A stretch of 64,000 nt of DNA from Pseudomonas fluorescens (GTDB lineage: Bacteria > Pseudomonadota > Gammaproteobacteria > Pseudomonadales > Pseudomonadaceae): the NCBI RefSeq assembly GCF_019212185.1, contig NZ_CP078138.1, positions 416,501 through 480,500 of the forward strand, read 5' to 3'. Numbering within the stretch: the stretch's first letter is position 1; each line of letters opens with the position of its first letter. The position numbers were made by a program, and so were the translations under genes. Positions 26,261-35,674 of this stretch are shown one piece after another. The notes under the pieces are model-generated. The model made no database searches. It was not told the origin of the DNA and was given only the letters and a program-made list of their open reading frames with translations.

Positions 26261-27187
26261 GTGAGTGAACGTTCCAGCCATTGGCAATTACAGACCATCG
26301 TTGGCCAACTGCGCGCAGCCCGCGACCAGTGGCGCACGCAGAATGGTCGCAGCAGCGGCGAGCAGGGCGGCCGTGAGCTGCCTTCACGCGCGGCGATGGC
26401 GGAGATTCTCGAAGCGCTCTGTGGCGCCTTGTTCCCGATGCGCCTGGGGCCGGTGGACCTGCGCGAGGAAAGCGAGGACTTCTACGTCGGGCATACCCTG
26501 GATGTGGCGCTCAACGCGCTGTTGGGCCAGGCCCGCCTGGAGCTGCGTTACGTCGCCCGGCAGAGTGCGCAGGTCGACAGCGAAGTCGACGCACGCGCCA
26601 TCAGCCTGATCCAGGATTTCGCCCTGGCGTTGCCGGCGCTGCGCAGCCTGCTGGACACCGATGTGCTGGCGGCCTTCCACGGCGACCCGGCGGCGCGCAG
26701 CGTCGACGAGGTGCTGCTGTGCTACCCGGGGATTCTGGCGGTGATCCACCATCGCCTGGCGCACCATTTGTACCGGGCCGGTTTACCGTTGCTGGCGCGG
26801 ATCAGTTCGGAAATTGCCCACTCGGCCACGGGCATCGATATTCACCCCGGCGCGCAAATCGGCCGCAGTTTCTTCATCGATCACGGTACCGGCGTGGTGA
26901 TCGGCGAAACTGCGATCATTGGTGAGCGGGTGCGCATCTACCAGGCAGTGACCCTGGGTGCCAAACGCTTCCCGGCGGACGAAGACGGCCAGTTGCAAAA
27001 GGGTCACCCGCGTCACCCGATCGTCGAGGACGATGTGGTGATTTACGCCGGGGCGACTATTCTCGGGCGAATCACCATCGGCAAGGGCTCGACCATTGGC
27101 GGCAACGTCTGGCTGACCCGCAGCGTTCCCGCCGGTTGCAACCTGACTCAGGCCAACCTGCAGCACGATGACGGGACGCAGAAATAA
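26261..27187 (+). CDS. epsC: Serine O-acetyltransferase EpsC
   Basis: 308 residues from a GTG at 26261; GAGGAG lies 8 bases upstream. The N-terminal helical domain (about 1-190) is followed by a left-handed beta-helix of hexapeptide repeats: DIHPGAQIGRSFFIDHGTGVVIGE, then VRIYQAVTLGAKRFPADEDG and VVIYAGATILGRITIGKGS. The catalytic His residues sit in IDHGTG and in KGHPRHP. It makes O-acetylserine, the carbon acceptor for sulfide in cysteine synthesis and the source of the CysB inducer. EpsC is the longer cousin of CysE. It diverges from dcyD. Confidence 0.9.
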   Translation: MSERSSHWQLQTIVGQLRAARDQWRTQNGRSSGEQGGRELPSRAAMAEILEALCGALFPMRLGPVDLREESEDFYVGHTLDVALNALLGQARLELRYVARQSAQVDSEVDARAISLIQDFALALPALRSLLDTDVLAAFHGDPAARSVDEVLLCYPGILAVIHHRLAHHLYRAGLPLLARISSEIAHSATGIDIHPGAQIGRSFFIDHGTGVVIGETAIIGERVRIYQAVTLGAKRFPADEDGQLQKGHPRHPIVEDDVVIYAGATILGRITIGKGSTIGGNVWLTRSVPAGCNLTQANLQHDDGTQK

Positions 27188-27298
27188 GTTTTTGCCGAAA
27201 GGACGCGAGCCCTTGCCAGCAGGGGCTTTGCGAGCGTGATAGCGGTTGGCGAGGGGCTGCCGTCGAGCCCCGGGATTAGTCCTTAGCCCCCTATTCAT

Positions 27299-27328
27299 GT
27301 TTAACTTGAACGTTCATTCAAGTTAAAC
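27299..27328. promoter_or_regulatory. BetI-like palindromic operator upstream of betT
   Basis: GTTTAACTTGAA (27299-27310), spacer CGTTCA, TTCAAGTTAAAC (27317-27328): perfect 12-base arms. The core TTGAACGTTCATTCAA resembles known BetI sites that control choline genes. It lies about 90 bases before betT, so choline-responsive repression by a BetI encoded elsewhere is likely. Confidence 0.75.
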
Positions 27329-27419
27329 CGGCAGCTCGCTGCCCGCTCACAACAGGAGGCTTGCCTTTGCTGAGTCCGATTTTTACAGCCACGTCCCACC
27401 CACAAAAGGTGCACCGAAC

Positions 27420-29420
27420 ATGAGTGCATCCGCTCCTGCTGCAAACAGTCAAATCCGCATGAATCCGCCGGTGTTTTACTTCGCCGCGACCTTCATTCTG
27501 CTCTTCGGCCTGGTGGTCATCGCTTTTCCGCAACAGGCCGGTGCCTGGCTGCTGGCGGCACAGGACTGGGCGGCCAATACGGTCGGCTGGTACTACATGC
27601 TGGCGATGACCCTGTATCTGGTCTTCGTGGTGGTCACCGCCTTGTCTGGCTACGGCAAGATCAAGCTCGGTGCCGACCACGACGAACCCGAATTCAGTTA
27701 CCTGTCCTGGGCTGGCATGCTGTTCGCTGCCGGGATCAGCATCACCCTGTTTTTCTTCTGTGTTTCCGAACCCCTGACCCACCTGTCGCTGCCGCCCCAG
27801 GGCGAAGCCGGTACTGCCGATGCGGCGCGCCAGGCGATGCAGATCCTGTTCTTGCACTGGGGCCTGCACGGCTGGGGAGTGTTTGCCTTCGTCGGTATGG
27901 CCCTGGCGTACTTCGCCTACCGGCATAACCTGCCGTTGGCCCTGCGCTCAGCGCTGTACCCGCTGATCGGCAAGCGCATCAATGGCCCGATCGGTTACGC
28001 GGTGGATGGTTTCGGCATCATCGCCACCGTGTTCGGCCTGGGTGCCGACATGGGCTTTGGCGTGCTTCACCTCAACTCCGGGCTCGACTACCTGTTCGGC
28101 ATTGCGCATACCCAATGGGTGCAGGTCGGCCTGATCACCTTGATGATGGGCGCGGCGATCATCGTCGCGGTCGCCGGCGTCGACAAGGGCGTGCGGGTGA
28201 TGTCTGACATCAACATGCTGCTGGCCTGCGCGCTGTTGCTATTCGTGTTGTTCGCCGGCCCCACCCAGCACCTGCTCAATACGCTGATCCAGAATCTCGG
28301 CGACTACCTCGGCGCCTTGCCGATGAAGAGTTTCGACCTCTACGCCTACGACAAGCCGAGCGACTGGCTGGGCGGCTGGACCGTGTTCTATTGGGCCTGG
28401 TGGATTGCCTGGTCGCCGTTCGTGGGCCTGTTCATTGCGCGCATTTCCCGCGGCCGGACCATCCGTGAATTCGTCTTCGGCGTGCTGTTGATTCCCCTGG
28501 GCTTTACCCTGGCGTGGATGTCGATCTTCGGTAACAGCGCCATCGATCAGGTGCTCAATCACGGCATGAGCGCGCTGGGCATGTCGGCCATCGACAATCC
28601 GTCGATGACCCTCTACCTGCTGCTGGAAACCTATCCGTGGAGCAAGACGGTGATCGCCGTGACGGTGTTCATCAGCTTTGTGTTTTTCGTCACCTCGGCC
28701 GACTCCGGTACCGTGGTCCTGTCGACCTTGTCCGCCAGGGGCGGCAGTGCCGACGAAGACGGACCGAAATGGCTGCGGGTGTTCTGGGGCGCGATGACGG
28801 CGCTGGTCACCAGTGCCCTGTTGTTCGCCGGCAGCATCGACTCGCTGAAGTCGGCGGTGGTCCTGACTTCATTGCCGTTCTCGATGATTCTGCTGCTGAT
28901 GATGTGGGGGCTGCACAAGGCGTTCTATCTCGAGTCGCAGAAGAAAATCGCGCAGATGCATTCGCTGGCGCCGGTCTCGGCTTCGCGTCGGGGCAAGGGC
29001 GGCTGGCGCCAGCGCTTGAGCCAGGCGGTGCACTTCCCGTCGCGCGACGAGGTCTATCGTTTCCTCGACACGACGGTGCGCCCGGCCATTGAGGAGGTCA
29101 CAGCGGTGTTTGTCGAGAAGGGCTTGAACGTGATCGCGCAGCCCGACCCGGCCAACGACAGCGTCAGCCTGGAGATCGGCCATGGCGACCAGCATCCGTT
29201 CATTTACCAGGTGCAGATGCGCGGCTACTTCACGCCGTCCTTTGCCCGTGGCGGGATGGGGCCCAAGGAACTGCGCAATCGGCGCTACTACCGGGCTGAG
29301 GTGCATTTGAGCGAAGGCAGTCAGGATTACGATTTGATGGGCTACACCAAGGAGCAGATCATCAACGACATCCTCGACCAGTACGAGCGGCACATGCAGT
29401 TCCTGCATCTGGTGCGTTGA
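27420..29420 (+). CDS. betT: Choline BCCT transporter BetT
   Basis: 666 residues, the size of BetT with its long cytoplasmic C-terminal tail. About twelve membrane helices fill residues 15-510. The BCCT signature is FYWAWWIAWSPFVGLFIARI followed by SRGRTIREF. The remaining 150 residues are hydrophilic (KKIAQMHSLAPVSASRRGKG ...), the osmosensing tail in characterised BetT. It imports choline, which becomes glycine betaine. The BetI-like site upstream supports the substrate. It is the one clearly non-sulfur gene between epsC and the tau operon, though choline sulfate links choline to sulfur. Confidence 0.9.
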   Translation: MSASAPAANSQIRMNPPVFYFAATFILLFGLVVIAFPQQAGAWLLAAQDWAANTVGWYYMLAMTLYLVFVVVTALSGYGKIKLGADHDEPEFSYLSWAGMLFAAGISITLFFFCVSEPLTHLSLPPQGEAGTADAARQAMQILFLHWGLHGWGVFAFVGMALAYFAYRHNLPLALRSALYPLIGKRINGPIGYAVDGFGIIATVFGLGADMGFGVLHLNSGLDYLFGIAHTQWVQVGLITLMMGAAIIVAVAGVDKGVRVMSDINMLLACALLLFVLFAGPTQHLLNTLIQNLGDYLGALPMKSFDLYAYDKPSDWLGGWTVFYWAWWIAWSPFVGLFIARISRGRTIREFVFGVLLIPLGFTLAWMSIFGNSAIDQVLNHGMSALGMSAIDNPSMTLYLLLETYPWSKTVIAVTVFISFVFFVTSADSGTVVLSTLSARGGSADEDGPKWLRVFWGAMTALVTSALLFAGSIDSLKSAVVLTSLPFSMILLLMMWGLHKAFYLESQKKIAQMHSLAPVSASRRGKGGWRQRLSQAVHFPSRDEVYRFLDTTVRPAIEEVTAVFVEKGLNVIAQPDPANDSVSLEIGHGDQHPFIYQVQMRGYFTPSFARGGMGPKELRNRRYYRAEVHLSEGSQDYDLMGYTKEQIINDILDQYERHMQFLHLVR

Positions 29421-29437
29421 GCGAGTGCCGGGGCTGC

Positions 29438-29698
29438 TCAGGTGTTGGCCGTCAAGGCCATGTACAGCACCAGGGTGGCCACCGGTACGGCAAACACCAT
29501 GCACCCGGTCATCAGTTCGTCGCGCAGCGAGCGCTCGGCGATTTTCACGCCAATGGCGCCGTTGATCGTCGTCAGCGCCAGCCACAGCAGGATGAAACTG
29601 TAGGTCCGGACCTCGGGCGTGAAGCCCAGTTGCTGGCCGATGAATAGCATCAGCGCCAGCAGAATCAGGCCGAACGCGATGATGATGGTGGTGTGCAT
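29438..29698 (-). CDS. Small inner-membrane protein of unknown function
   Basis: 86 residues with three hydrophobic helices: about 3-22 (TTIIIAFGLILLALMLFIGQ), 33-52 and 63-82. The short loop between helices 2 and 3 is charged (KIAERSLRDE). I do not recognise the family. It lies convergent to betT (17 bases between stops) and downstream of tauD on the same strand, about 60 bases away. Codon use looks normal for the region. Confidence 0.7.
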   Translation of the reverse strand: MHTTIIIAFGLILLALMLFIGQQLGFTPEVRTYSFILLWLALTTINGAIGVKIAERSLRDELMTGCMVFAVPVATLVLYMALTANT

Positions 29699-29760
29699 GG
29701 GCGAGCGCTCCTGTGCCGTCTAACGAGCATAGGCGGCGTTCAGGCGCACAGTCCGAAAAG

Positions 29761-30597
29761 TTAGAACGGCACGTCGCCCAACACCGTGGCGCGGTGCATC
29801 ACCCGGCGTGCCGGACGGTAATCGTCAACGGCAAAATGCTGGGTCACCCGGTTGTCCCAGAAAGCCACGTCATGAGTTTGCCAGCGCCAGCGGATGGTGA
29901 ACTCCGGGCGGGTGGCGTGGGCGAACAATAGCTTGAGGACCGACTCGCTTTCGGTCTCCGACAGCTCGTTGATGCGGGTGGTGAAGCCCTCATTGACGAA
30001 CAGCGATTTACGTCCGCTCACTGGATGGGTGCGGATGACCGGGTGCGACAGTGGCGGATTTTTCTTGCGCGTGGCTTCCCACTGGGCGAGGGCTAGCGGG
30101 GTACTGCCAAAGCGCTCCAGCGGGAAGGATTTGACGAAGTCGTGGGTCGCGGTCAGGCCCTGCAGCAAACTCTTGAACGGCTCGGACAACGCCTCATAGG
30201 CGGCAATGCCACTGGCCCACAAGGTATCGCCACCAAACTCGGGCAACAGCTTGGCACTGAGCACCGCCCCTAACGCCGGAGTCGGCAGGAAGGTCACGTC
30301 GGTGTGCCACACGGCATTGTCGCGCACGTCGGTTTCGGCGGTGTCGAGGATCAGCACTTCCGGCTGTTCCGGGACGTTAGGGTAGATCGGGTGAATGTGC
30401 AGGTCACCAAAGTTGGCGGCGAACCGCGCCTGCTGTTCCGGGGTGACGGGCTGATCACGGAAGAACAGCACTTGATGCTTGAGCAGGGCTTGCTCGATGG
30501 TGTCGCGTTGTTCGACGTTCAGCGGCTGGGCAATGTCGACGCCGCCGATCTGCGCGCCGAGGGCACTGCTGAGTGGGGTGATGGTCAGGCTGCTCAT
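29761..30597 (-). CDS. tauD: Taurine dioxygenase TauD
   Basis: 278 residues from the ATG at 30597 ([20 protein letters not shown]). This Fe(II)/2-oxoglutarate dioxygenase has the facial triad H98-x-D100 (VWHTDVTF) and H254 ([10 protein letters not shown]), with the 2OG-binding Arg near the end (HRATVLG). It oxidises taurine to aminoacetaldehyde and sulfite. The frame runs on upstream only because of a REP palindrome. Last gene of tauABCD. Confidence 0.95.
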   Translation of the reverse strand: MSSLTITPLSSALGAQIGGVDIAQPLNVEQRDTIEQALLKHQVLFFRDQPVTPEQQARFAANFGDLHIHPIYPNVPEQPEVLILDTAETDVRDNAVWHTDVTFLPTPALGAVLSAKLLPEFGGDTLWASGIAAYEALSEPFKSLLQGLTATHDFVKSFPLERFGSTPLALAQWEATRKKNPPLSHPVIRTHPVSGRKSLFVNEGFTTRINELSETESESVLKLLFAHATRPEFTIRWRWQTHDVAFWDNRVTQHFAVDDYRPARRVMHRATVLGDVPF

Positions 30598-30619
30598 GGG
30601 ATTCTCTTCATTACAAACC

Positions 30620-30645
30620 GTAGGAGCGAGCCGGCTCGCTCCTAC
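30620..30645. repeat. Perfect 26-base REP palindrome inside the tau operon
   Basis: GTAGGAGCGAGCC (30620-30632) meets its exact reverse complement GGCTCGCTCCTAC (30633-30645) with no loop. It stands in the 67-base gap between tauC and tauD, so it would form a strong hairpin in the tau mRNA. Confidence 0.9.
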
Positions 30646-30664
30646 AAGGGGGGCAGGGTGCAAC

Positions 30665-31498
30665 TCAATGGCTCTGGCCGTGCCAGGGCACCAGCTTGCG
30701 TTGCAGGGCGCGCAGGCCCATTTCCATGGCAAAGGCGATCAGCGCGATCACCAGGATCCCTAGCACCACTACATCGGTGACCAGGAACTGCGCCGCCGAC
30801 TGCACCATGAAGCCGAGGCCGCTGGTGGCGGCGATCAGTTCGGCGGCGACCAGGGTCGACCAGCCGACACCCAGACCGATGCGCACGCCGGTTAAAATGT
30901 CCGGCAGGGCGCTGGGCAGAATCACATGGCGGATCAACTGGCTGCGGGTGGCGCCCAGTGACTGCGCGGCGCGCAATTTCGCCGGGTCAACGGTGCGCAC
31001 CCCGGTCGCGGTTGCGATGGCAATAGGGGCGAAGATCGCCAGGTAAATCAGCAGCACCTTGGACAGCTCGCCGATACCGCACCAGATCACGATCAACGGC
31101 AGGTAGGCCAGTGGCGGAATCGGCCGGTAGAACTCAATCAGCGGATCGAGCACGCCACGGGCGATACGGTTGTGGCCGATGGCAATACCCACCGGCACTG
31201 CGGTCAGTACCGCAAAGCCGAGGCCCAGGCCGATACGTTGGAGACTGGCGGCGAGGTGCTGCCACAGTGTCGAGTCCATGTAGCCGCTGGTCGCCAGCAT
31301 CCAGCCTTTTTGCACAACGGCCGAGGGCGGCGGCAGGAACAGCGGTTCGATCAGGCCGGTGGCGGTCACCGCCCACCACAGGGCAATCAGGCTGATCAGC
31401 GTCAGGATGCTGATCCAGCGAATACTCAGGCTGCGTCGGCCCGGGCGCGATGGGGCTGTGGTCGGCGCCGCTGCGCTGCTGATTTCATAAGTGCTCAT
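30665..31498 (-). CDS. tauC: Taurine ABC transporter permease TauC
   Basis: 277 residues with six predicted helices, typical of the SsuC/TauC group: [40 protein letters not shown] and coupling motif [20 protein letters not shown]. It forms the membrane channel for taurine. Its start overlaps the tauB stop by four bases. Confidence 0.93.
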   Translation of the reverse strand: MSTYEISSAAAPTTAPSRPGRRSLSIRWISILTLISLIALWWAVTATGLIEPLFLPPPSAVVQKGWMLATSGYMDSTLWQHLAASLQRIGLGLGFAVLTAVPVGIAIGHNRIARGVLDPLIEFYRPIPPLAYLPLIVIWCGIGELSKVLLIYLAIFAPIAIATATGVRTVDPAKLRAAQSLGATRSQLIRHVILPSALPDILTGVRIGLGVGWSTLVAAELIAATSGLGFMVQSAAQFLVTDVVVLGILVIALIAFAMEMGLRALQRKLVPWHGQSH

Positions 31499-32289
31499 GC
31501 GCGCTCCTGCCGCTGGGCGGCGCTGCGTTGCGAGAACACACGGGCCAGGACGTGCTCGCGGGTTTCGATAAAACGTGGGTCGGATTTGATCGCGCGGGCC
31601 GATTCGCCGGCGGCATAGCGCTGGCCGAAATCCAGTTGCAGCCGTTCGACGATCTGTCCAGGATTGGGCGCCAGCAGAATCAGGTCAGTGGCGAGGAACA
31701 CCGCTTCTTCGATGTCGTGGGTAATCAAAAACACTGGCTTGCAAGTGCGCCGCCAGACTTGCAGGAGCAACTCCTGCATCTGTTCGCGGGTGAAAGCGTC
31801 GAGAGCGCCGAAAGGTTCGTCCATCAGCAACACACGTGGATCGGCGGCCAGGGCGCGCGCCAGGCCGACGCGCTGTTTCTGCCCGCCGGAAAGCTGCCAG
31901 ATACGCCGACTGTCATAGCCGGCGAGGTCGACCAGGGCGAGCATTTCCCGGGCGCGGGCCTCACGTTGCGCACGGGGTATTCCGGCCAGTTCCAGACCGA
32001 AAGCAACGTTGGCCAGAACATCCTGCCAGGGCAGTAAGGCGTCGTCCTGAAACACGACGCCGCGTTCGGCGCTCGGGCCTTTGACCTGTACCTCATCCAG
32101 AGTGATCCGCCCGGCGCTGGGTTCGACGAAGCCGGCGATCAGGTTCAACAGCGAGGTCTTGCCACTTCCGGATGGGCCGAGGGCGACCAGCAGTTGCTGA
32201 GGCCCCAGGGTCAGGGAAATATCCGCCAGTACCGGTTCCGGGTTACCTGGGTACTGTGCGCTGATGCGCTCCAGTTGTAGCAAGGCCAT
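31495..32289 (-). CDS. tauB: Taurine ABC transporter ATPase TauB
   Basis: 264 residues. Walker [10 protein letters not shown]-loop FQDDALLPW, signature LSGGQKQRV, Walker [13 protein letters not shown] and switch ITHDIEEAV match the nitrate/sulfonate/taurine ABC ATPases. It starts 15 bases after the tauA stop. Confidence 0.94.
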   Translation of the reverse strand: MALLQLERISAQYPGNPEPVLADISLTLGPQQLLVALGPSGSGKTSLLNLIAGFVEPSAGRITLDEVQVKGPSAERGVVFQDDALLPWQDVLANVAFGLELAGIPRAQREARAREMLALVDLAGYDSRRIWQLSGGQKQRVGLARALAADPRVLLMDEPFGALDAFTREQMQELLLQVWRRTCKPVFLITHDIEEAVFLATDLILLAPNPGQIVERLQLDFGQRYAAGESARAIKSDPRFIETREHVLARVFSQRSAAQRQERA

Positions 32290-32304
32290 CGCAGGGTGCT
32301 CCGA

Positions 32305-33282
32305 TCAGTTGGGGATGAACTTGGCGCTGACGTACGGCGCGTAGTCCGGCAGGACGGCCTCGACCTTGCCTTGTTCCTTGAGGAATGCGGCGGTGTCGGT
32401 GATGGCTTTGGTGGTCGGCGCGCCGAGGCTGATGACCTGGTCAGCGGCCAACGGGTAGACGTTGCCCTGCAACAGCAGCGGGATATCGCTGGCCTTGGCG
32501 CCGGAAAGTTTCACCAGCTTGTCGACGTTGCCTTGATTGGTCAGCCAGGCTTGTGGGTCTTTGCGGTAATCGGCGTAGGCATCGAGGGTGACCTTGGCGA
32601 AAGCGCTGACGATCTCCGGGTGTTTCTCTGCGAAGTCTTTGCGCACGATCCAGGCATCGAAGGTCGGCGCGCCGAATTTGGCCAGTTCACCGGAAGTGAT
32701 CAGCACCTTGCCGTTTTCCTTGGCGACGCCCAGCGCTGGGTCCCAGACGTAAGTGGCGTCGATGTCACCGCGTTTCCACGCAGCGATGATTGCAGGAGGG
32801 GCGAGATTGAGCACGGTGACTTTCGACGGGTCGATGTTCCAATGCTTGAGCGCGGCCAGCAGGCTGTAGTGACCGGTGGAGACAAAGGGCACGGCGATTT
32901 TCTTGCCGATCAGGTCTTGCGGGGTGTTGATCCCGGCACCGTCACGAGCAACCAGCGCTTCAGCGGCGCCGATCTGGGTGGCAATGAGGAAGGTCTGCAC
33001 CGGTACTTTGCGGGTAATGGCGGCGGTCAGCGGGCTGGAACCGAGGTAACCGATCTGCACATCGCCCGAGGCGATGGCAGTGATCACGTCAGCACCGTTG
33101 TCGAATTTGCGCCAGTCAATCTTGGCATGGGTGGCTTTTTCATAGCTGCCGTCGGCCTGGGCCACTTTGGCCGGATCAACGGTGGTCTGGTAGGCGACGG
33201 TGAAGTCTGCCGCTTGAACGAAGAAGCTTGCAGCCGCCAGGGACGCGGCCGCCAGGAGGCGTAGGGGGAAGTGTCGTTTCAT
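32305..33282 (-). CDS. tauA: Taurine-binding periplasmic protein TauA
   Basis: 325 residues. The signal peptide (about 1-24) ends FFVQA. The core has FTVAYQTTVDPAKVAQADGS, NGADVITAIASGDVQIGYLG and LNLAPPAIIAAWKRGDIDAT, as in TauA/SsuA. It captures taurine for TauBC. First gene of tauABCD, with an AT-rich promoter region directly upstream. Confidence 0.94.
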   Translation of the reverse strand: MKRHFPLRLLAAASLAAASFFVQAADFTVAYQTTVDPAKVAQADGSYEKATHAKIDWRKFDNGADVITAIASGDVQIGYLGSSPLTAAITRKVPVQTFLIATQIGAAEALVARDGAGINTPQDLIGKKIAVPFVSTGHYSLLAALKHWNIDPSKVTVLNLAPPAIIAAWKRGDIDATYVWDPALGVAKENGKVLITSGELAKFGAPTFDAWIVRKDFAEKHPEIVSAFAKVTLDAYADYRKDPQAWLTNQGNVDKLVKLSGAKASDIPLLLQGNVYPLAADQVISLGAPTTKAITDTAAFLKEQGKVEAVLPDYAPYVSAKFIPN

Positions 33283-33324
33283 GATCGAGGTCTCATCAGG
33301 CGGCCGGGGTTTCGGCGAGTAATG

Positions 33325-33385
33325 AGACTAAATGATCTAAGAATCCGAAAATAAATAACCTTTTCGAATTAGCTTATGTGAGGAA
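33325..33385 (-). promoter_or_regulatory. AT-rich candidate promoter of tauABCD
   Basis: On the minus strand it reads TAATTCGAAAAGGTTATTTA, then TTTTCGGATTCTTAGATC. The tau genes are known to need CysB in other bacteria and are induced by sulfate limitation. The AT-rich island fits such a site, but no exact operator was fixed. Confidence 0.45.
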
Positions 33386-33434
33386 GTTTTTCAGGAAGGT
33401 CCGCTGTGCTGTCTTCGCGGGCAACCGCAAGCGC

Positions 33435-33479
33435 GAGACCGCTCCCACAGGTCCACTGTAAGCCTGTGGGAGCGGTCTC
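33435..33479. repeat. Long inverted repeat between gshA and tauA
   Basis: GAGACCGCTCCCACAGG (33435-33451) and CCTGTGGGAGCGGTCTC (33463-33479): perfect 17-base arms with an 11-base loop. It lies downstream of gshA on its strand and may end or protect that transcript. Confidence 0.85.
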
Positions 33480-33510
33480 CCGCGATAAAGGTCCGCAGGA
33501 CCTTCAACCG

Positions 33511-35094
33511 CTAGTTGCTGATCGCCAGGATGCTCGCCTGGTACGAACCGACAAACACATCGAAGTCACCGACTTCGTTCTGTTCCAGCTCGCTTTGCTG
33601 TTGCAGTGAAGTGCGCGCCAGTTCTTCGAACTTGGCCTGCTCCTCAGCCGGCAACGGCTCGCTGCGGAAGAACTCGGCGTGGGCCTCGCTCTGGTGCAGG
33701 GAGAATTGGGCGAAGCTCTGCTGGTGCTGCTTCATCGCCGCCAGCACCTGGGCAGACGGGGTCAACGACGAATCGCGAACCTTCGCCAACTGTGCATCGA
33801 GGGCCTGACTGTGGGCGTCGCCGCCATGGCTCTGGTCCAGTAAAGCCGCCAGCGGTGCGATGTTTTCCAATAGCTCGCTGGCCCAGTCCTTGAGGTCCAC
33901 TGACTGACCGTCACGCTGCAATTGCAGGCCCGGACGGCGGCCTTCCTTGACCACGCTGAGGAAGTTCGAGGTGGCGTTACTGCAGGTGTCGCCGGTCAGC
34001 AGCGGGCTGTCGTTCAACGCGCAATACAGCAGGAAGGCGTCGAGGAAGCGCGCTTGCGGCAGGTCGATGCCCAGCGGCAGGAACGGGTTGATGTCCAGCA
34101 GGCGCACTTCGACGTACTGAATGCCCCGGGCCATCAGCGCCTGGATCGGCCGCTCGCCGGTGTAGGTCACGCGTTTCGGGCGGATGTTGGAGTAGTACTC
34201 GTTTTCGATCTGCAGGATGTTGGTGTTGAGTTGCACCCACTCACCGTCCTTGTGCGTGCCGACTTCGACGTAGGGCGGGTACGGCGTGGCGACGGCCTTG
34301 CGCAGGCTGTCGGTGTAGCTGTTCAGGTCGTTGTAGCACGGCGTCAGGCCGGCCTGGGCGTTGCTCTGGTAACCCAGGTCGCTCATGCGCAGGCTGGTGG
34401 CGTAGGGCAGGTACAGGGTGTCGGCGTCCAGTTGCTCCAACTGATGCGCACGACCGCGCAGGAAACCGGCGTCGAGTGCCGGCGAGGCGCCGAACAGGTA
34501 CATCAGCAGCCAGCTGTAGCGGCGGAAGTTGCGGATCAGGGCAATGTAGGCGACCGACTGATAATCGCGGTCGCTGCCAACGAAACCTTCTTCCTGCTTG
34601 AGCAGGGGCCAGAGCTTTTCCGGCAGCGAGAAGTTGTAGTGAATCCCGGCAATGCACTGCATGGTCTTGCCGTAGCGCAGGGCCAGGCCCTTGCGGTACA
34701 CGTACTTGAGCTGCCCGATATTGGAGGTGCCGTAGTAGGCGATCGGGATGTCTTCCTCGGCCGGCAACGGGCACGGCATCGATGGACTCCACAGGTACTC
34801 GTTGCCGAGTTTGCTGTAGGCAAAGCGATGAATGCTGTCCAGGCTCGCCAGGGTGTCGGCCGGGTCGGGCAGGGCGGGCGTGATGAACTCCAGCAGCGAC
34901 TCGGAATAGTCGGTGGTGATCTGTTCGTTGGTCAGCGCGGAACCCAGACTTTCAGGGTGCGGCGTTTGCGCCAGGCGACCTTCCTCGGTCACGCGCAGGC
35001 ATTCACGTTCAATTCCGTGAAGACACTGCTCGAGCAGAGAGAGGTGGGCGCGCTCGCCGAGCAGAGCCAGGCGGCGGTTGAGAAGTTCGCTCAA
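33511..35094 (-). CDS. gshA: Glutamate-cysteine ligase GshA
   Basis: 527 residues if it starts at the TTG at 35094 ([20 protein letters not shown]), which has AAGGA seven bases upstream and gives the usual family start. A GTG at 35109 would add five residues. Conserved pieces include [35 protein letters not shown] and [17 protein letters not shown], as in the E. coli-type enzyme. It makes gamma-glutamylcysteine, the first step to glutathione and so a sink for cysteine. It stands alone on the minus strand. Confidence 0.93.
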   Translation of the reverse strand: MSELLNRRLALLGERAHLSLLEQCLHGIERECLRVTEEGRLAQTPHPESLGSALTNEQITTDYSESLLEFITPALPDPADTLASLDSIHRFAYSKLGNEYLWSPSMPCPLPAEEDIPIAYYGTSNIGQLKYVYRKGLALRYGKTMQCIAGIHYNFSLPEKLWPLLKQEEGFVGSDRDYQSVAYIALIRNFRRYSWLLMYLFGASPALDAGFLRGRAHQLEQLDADTLYLPYATSLRMSDLGYQSNAQAGLTPCYNDLNSYTDSLRKAVATPYPPYVEVGTHKDGEWVQLNTNILQIENEYYSNIRPKRVTYTGERPIQALMARGIQYVEVRLLDINPFLPLGIDLPQARFLDAFLLYCALNDSPLLTGDTCSNATSNFLSVVKEGRRPGLQLQRDGQSVDLKDWASELLENIAPLAALLDQSHGGDAHSQALDAQLAKVRDSSLTPSAQVLAAMKQHQQSFAQFSLHQSEAHAEFFRSEPLPAEEQAKFEELARTSLQQQSELEQNEVGDFDVFVGSYQASILAISN

Positions 35095-35205
35095 GTTGGA
35101 TTCCTTCACGCGTCAGTCGCCCCAATATGGGGGTGGGCCGGACGGTCTACAAGGGTGAAGTAGAAACTGGCGTTTTCGCCTTGTTTTTCGACTCATCAAA
35201 ACCAT

Positions 35206-35233
35206 TGTGGGAGCGAGCAGGCTCGCTCCCACA
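35206..35233. repeat. REP palindrome upstream of gshA
   Basis: TGTGGGAGCGAG (35206-35217), CAGG, CTCGCTCCCACA (35222-35233). Perfect arms. It lies in the gap between gshA and the thioesterase gene. Confidence 0.88.
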
Positions 35234-35290
35234 GAAAATCCCGGTGCTGCGGTCACAGCACCGAAATTAACCCAAATTGATGACGGCTAG

Positions 35291-35674
35291 CTACAGGACA
35301 GCGAACGTGCCTTGTGCTTTTGCGACCAATTTGTCGCCCTGGGTCACATCGGCCTCGACCACCAGCGTGCGCCGGCCGGGGTGAATTACCCGGGCCGTGC
35401 ACAGCACCTCGCCGTCGGCGACGGCGCGGATGTAGTTGATCTTGCACTCGATGGTCGCGCTCTGCTGGTCAAAACCATGGGAACTGGAACAGGCCAGCCC
35501 CATGGCAATGTCCACCAGGCTGAACAGGGCACCGCCGTGCAGTTTCCCGGCACGGTTGCGCAGCTCCGGCACCCACTCCAGGGCCACTTGTGCAACCCCG
35601 GTTTCGAGGCTGTGCAAGCGGCAACCCAGCAACTTGAAAAAGGCGCTTTCGGTGTACCCGGCAGGGACTTCCAT
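35291..35674 (-). CDS. PaaI-family hotdog thioesterase
   Basis: 127 residues of the hotdog fold. The signature is RAGKLHGGALFSLVDIAMGL, with the active-site HGG and the acid on the following helix. It probably hydrolyses acyl-CoA thioesters; the acyl group is unknown. Its ATG overlaps the tex stop by one base, so it is translated with tex. Confidence 0.85.
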   Translation of the reverse strand: MEVPAGYTESAFFKLLGCRLHSLETGVAQVALEWVPELRNRAGKLHGGALFSLVDIAMGLACSSSHGFDQQSATIECKINYIRAVADGEVLCTARVIHPGRRTLVVEADVTQGDKLVAKAQGTFAVL

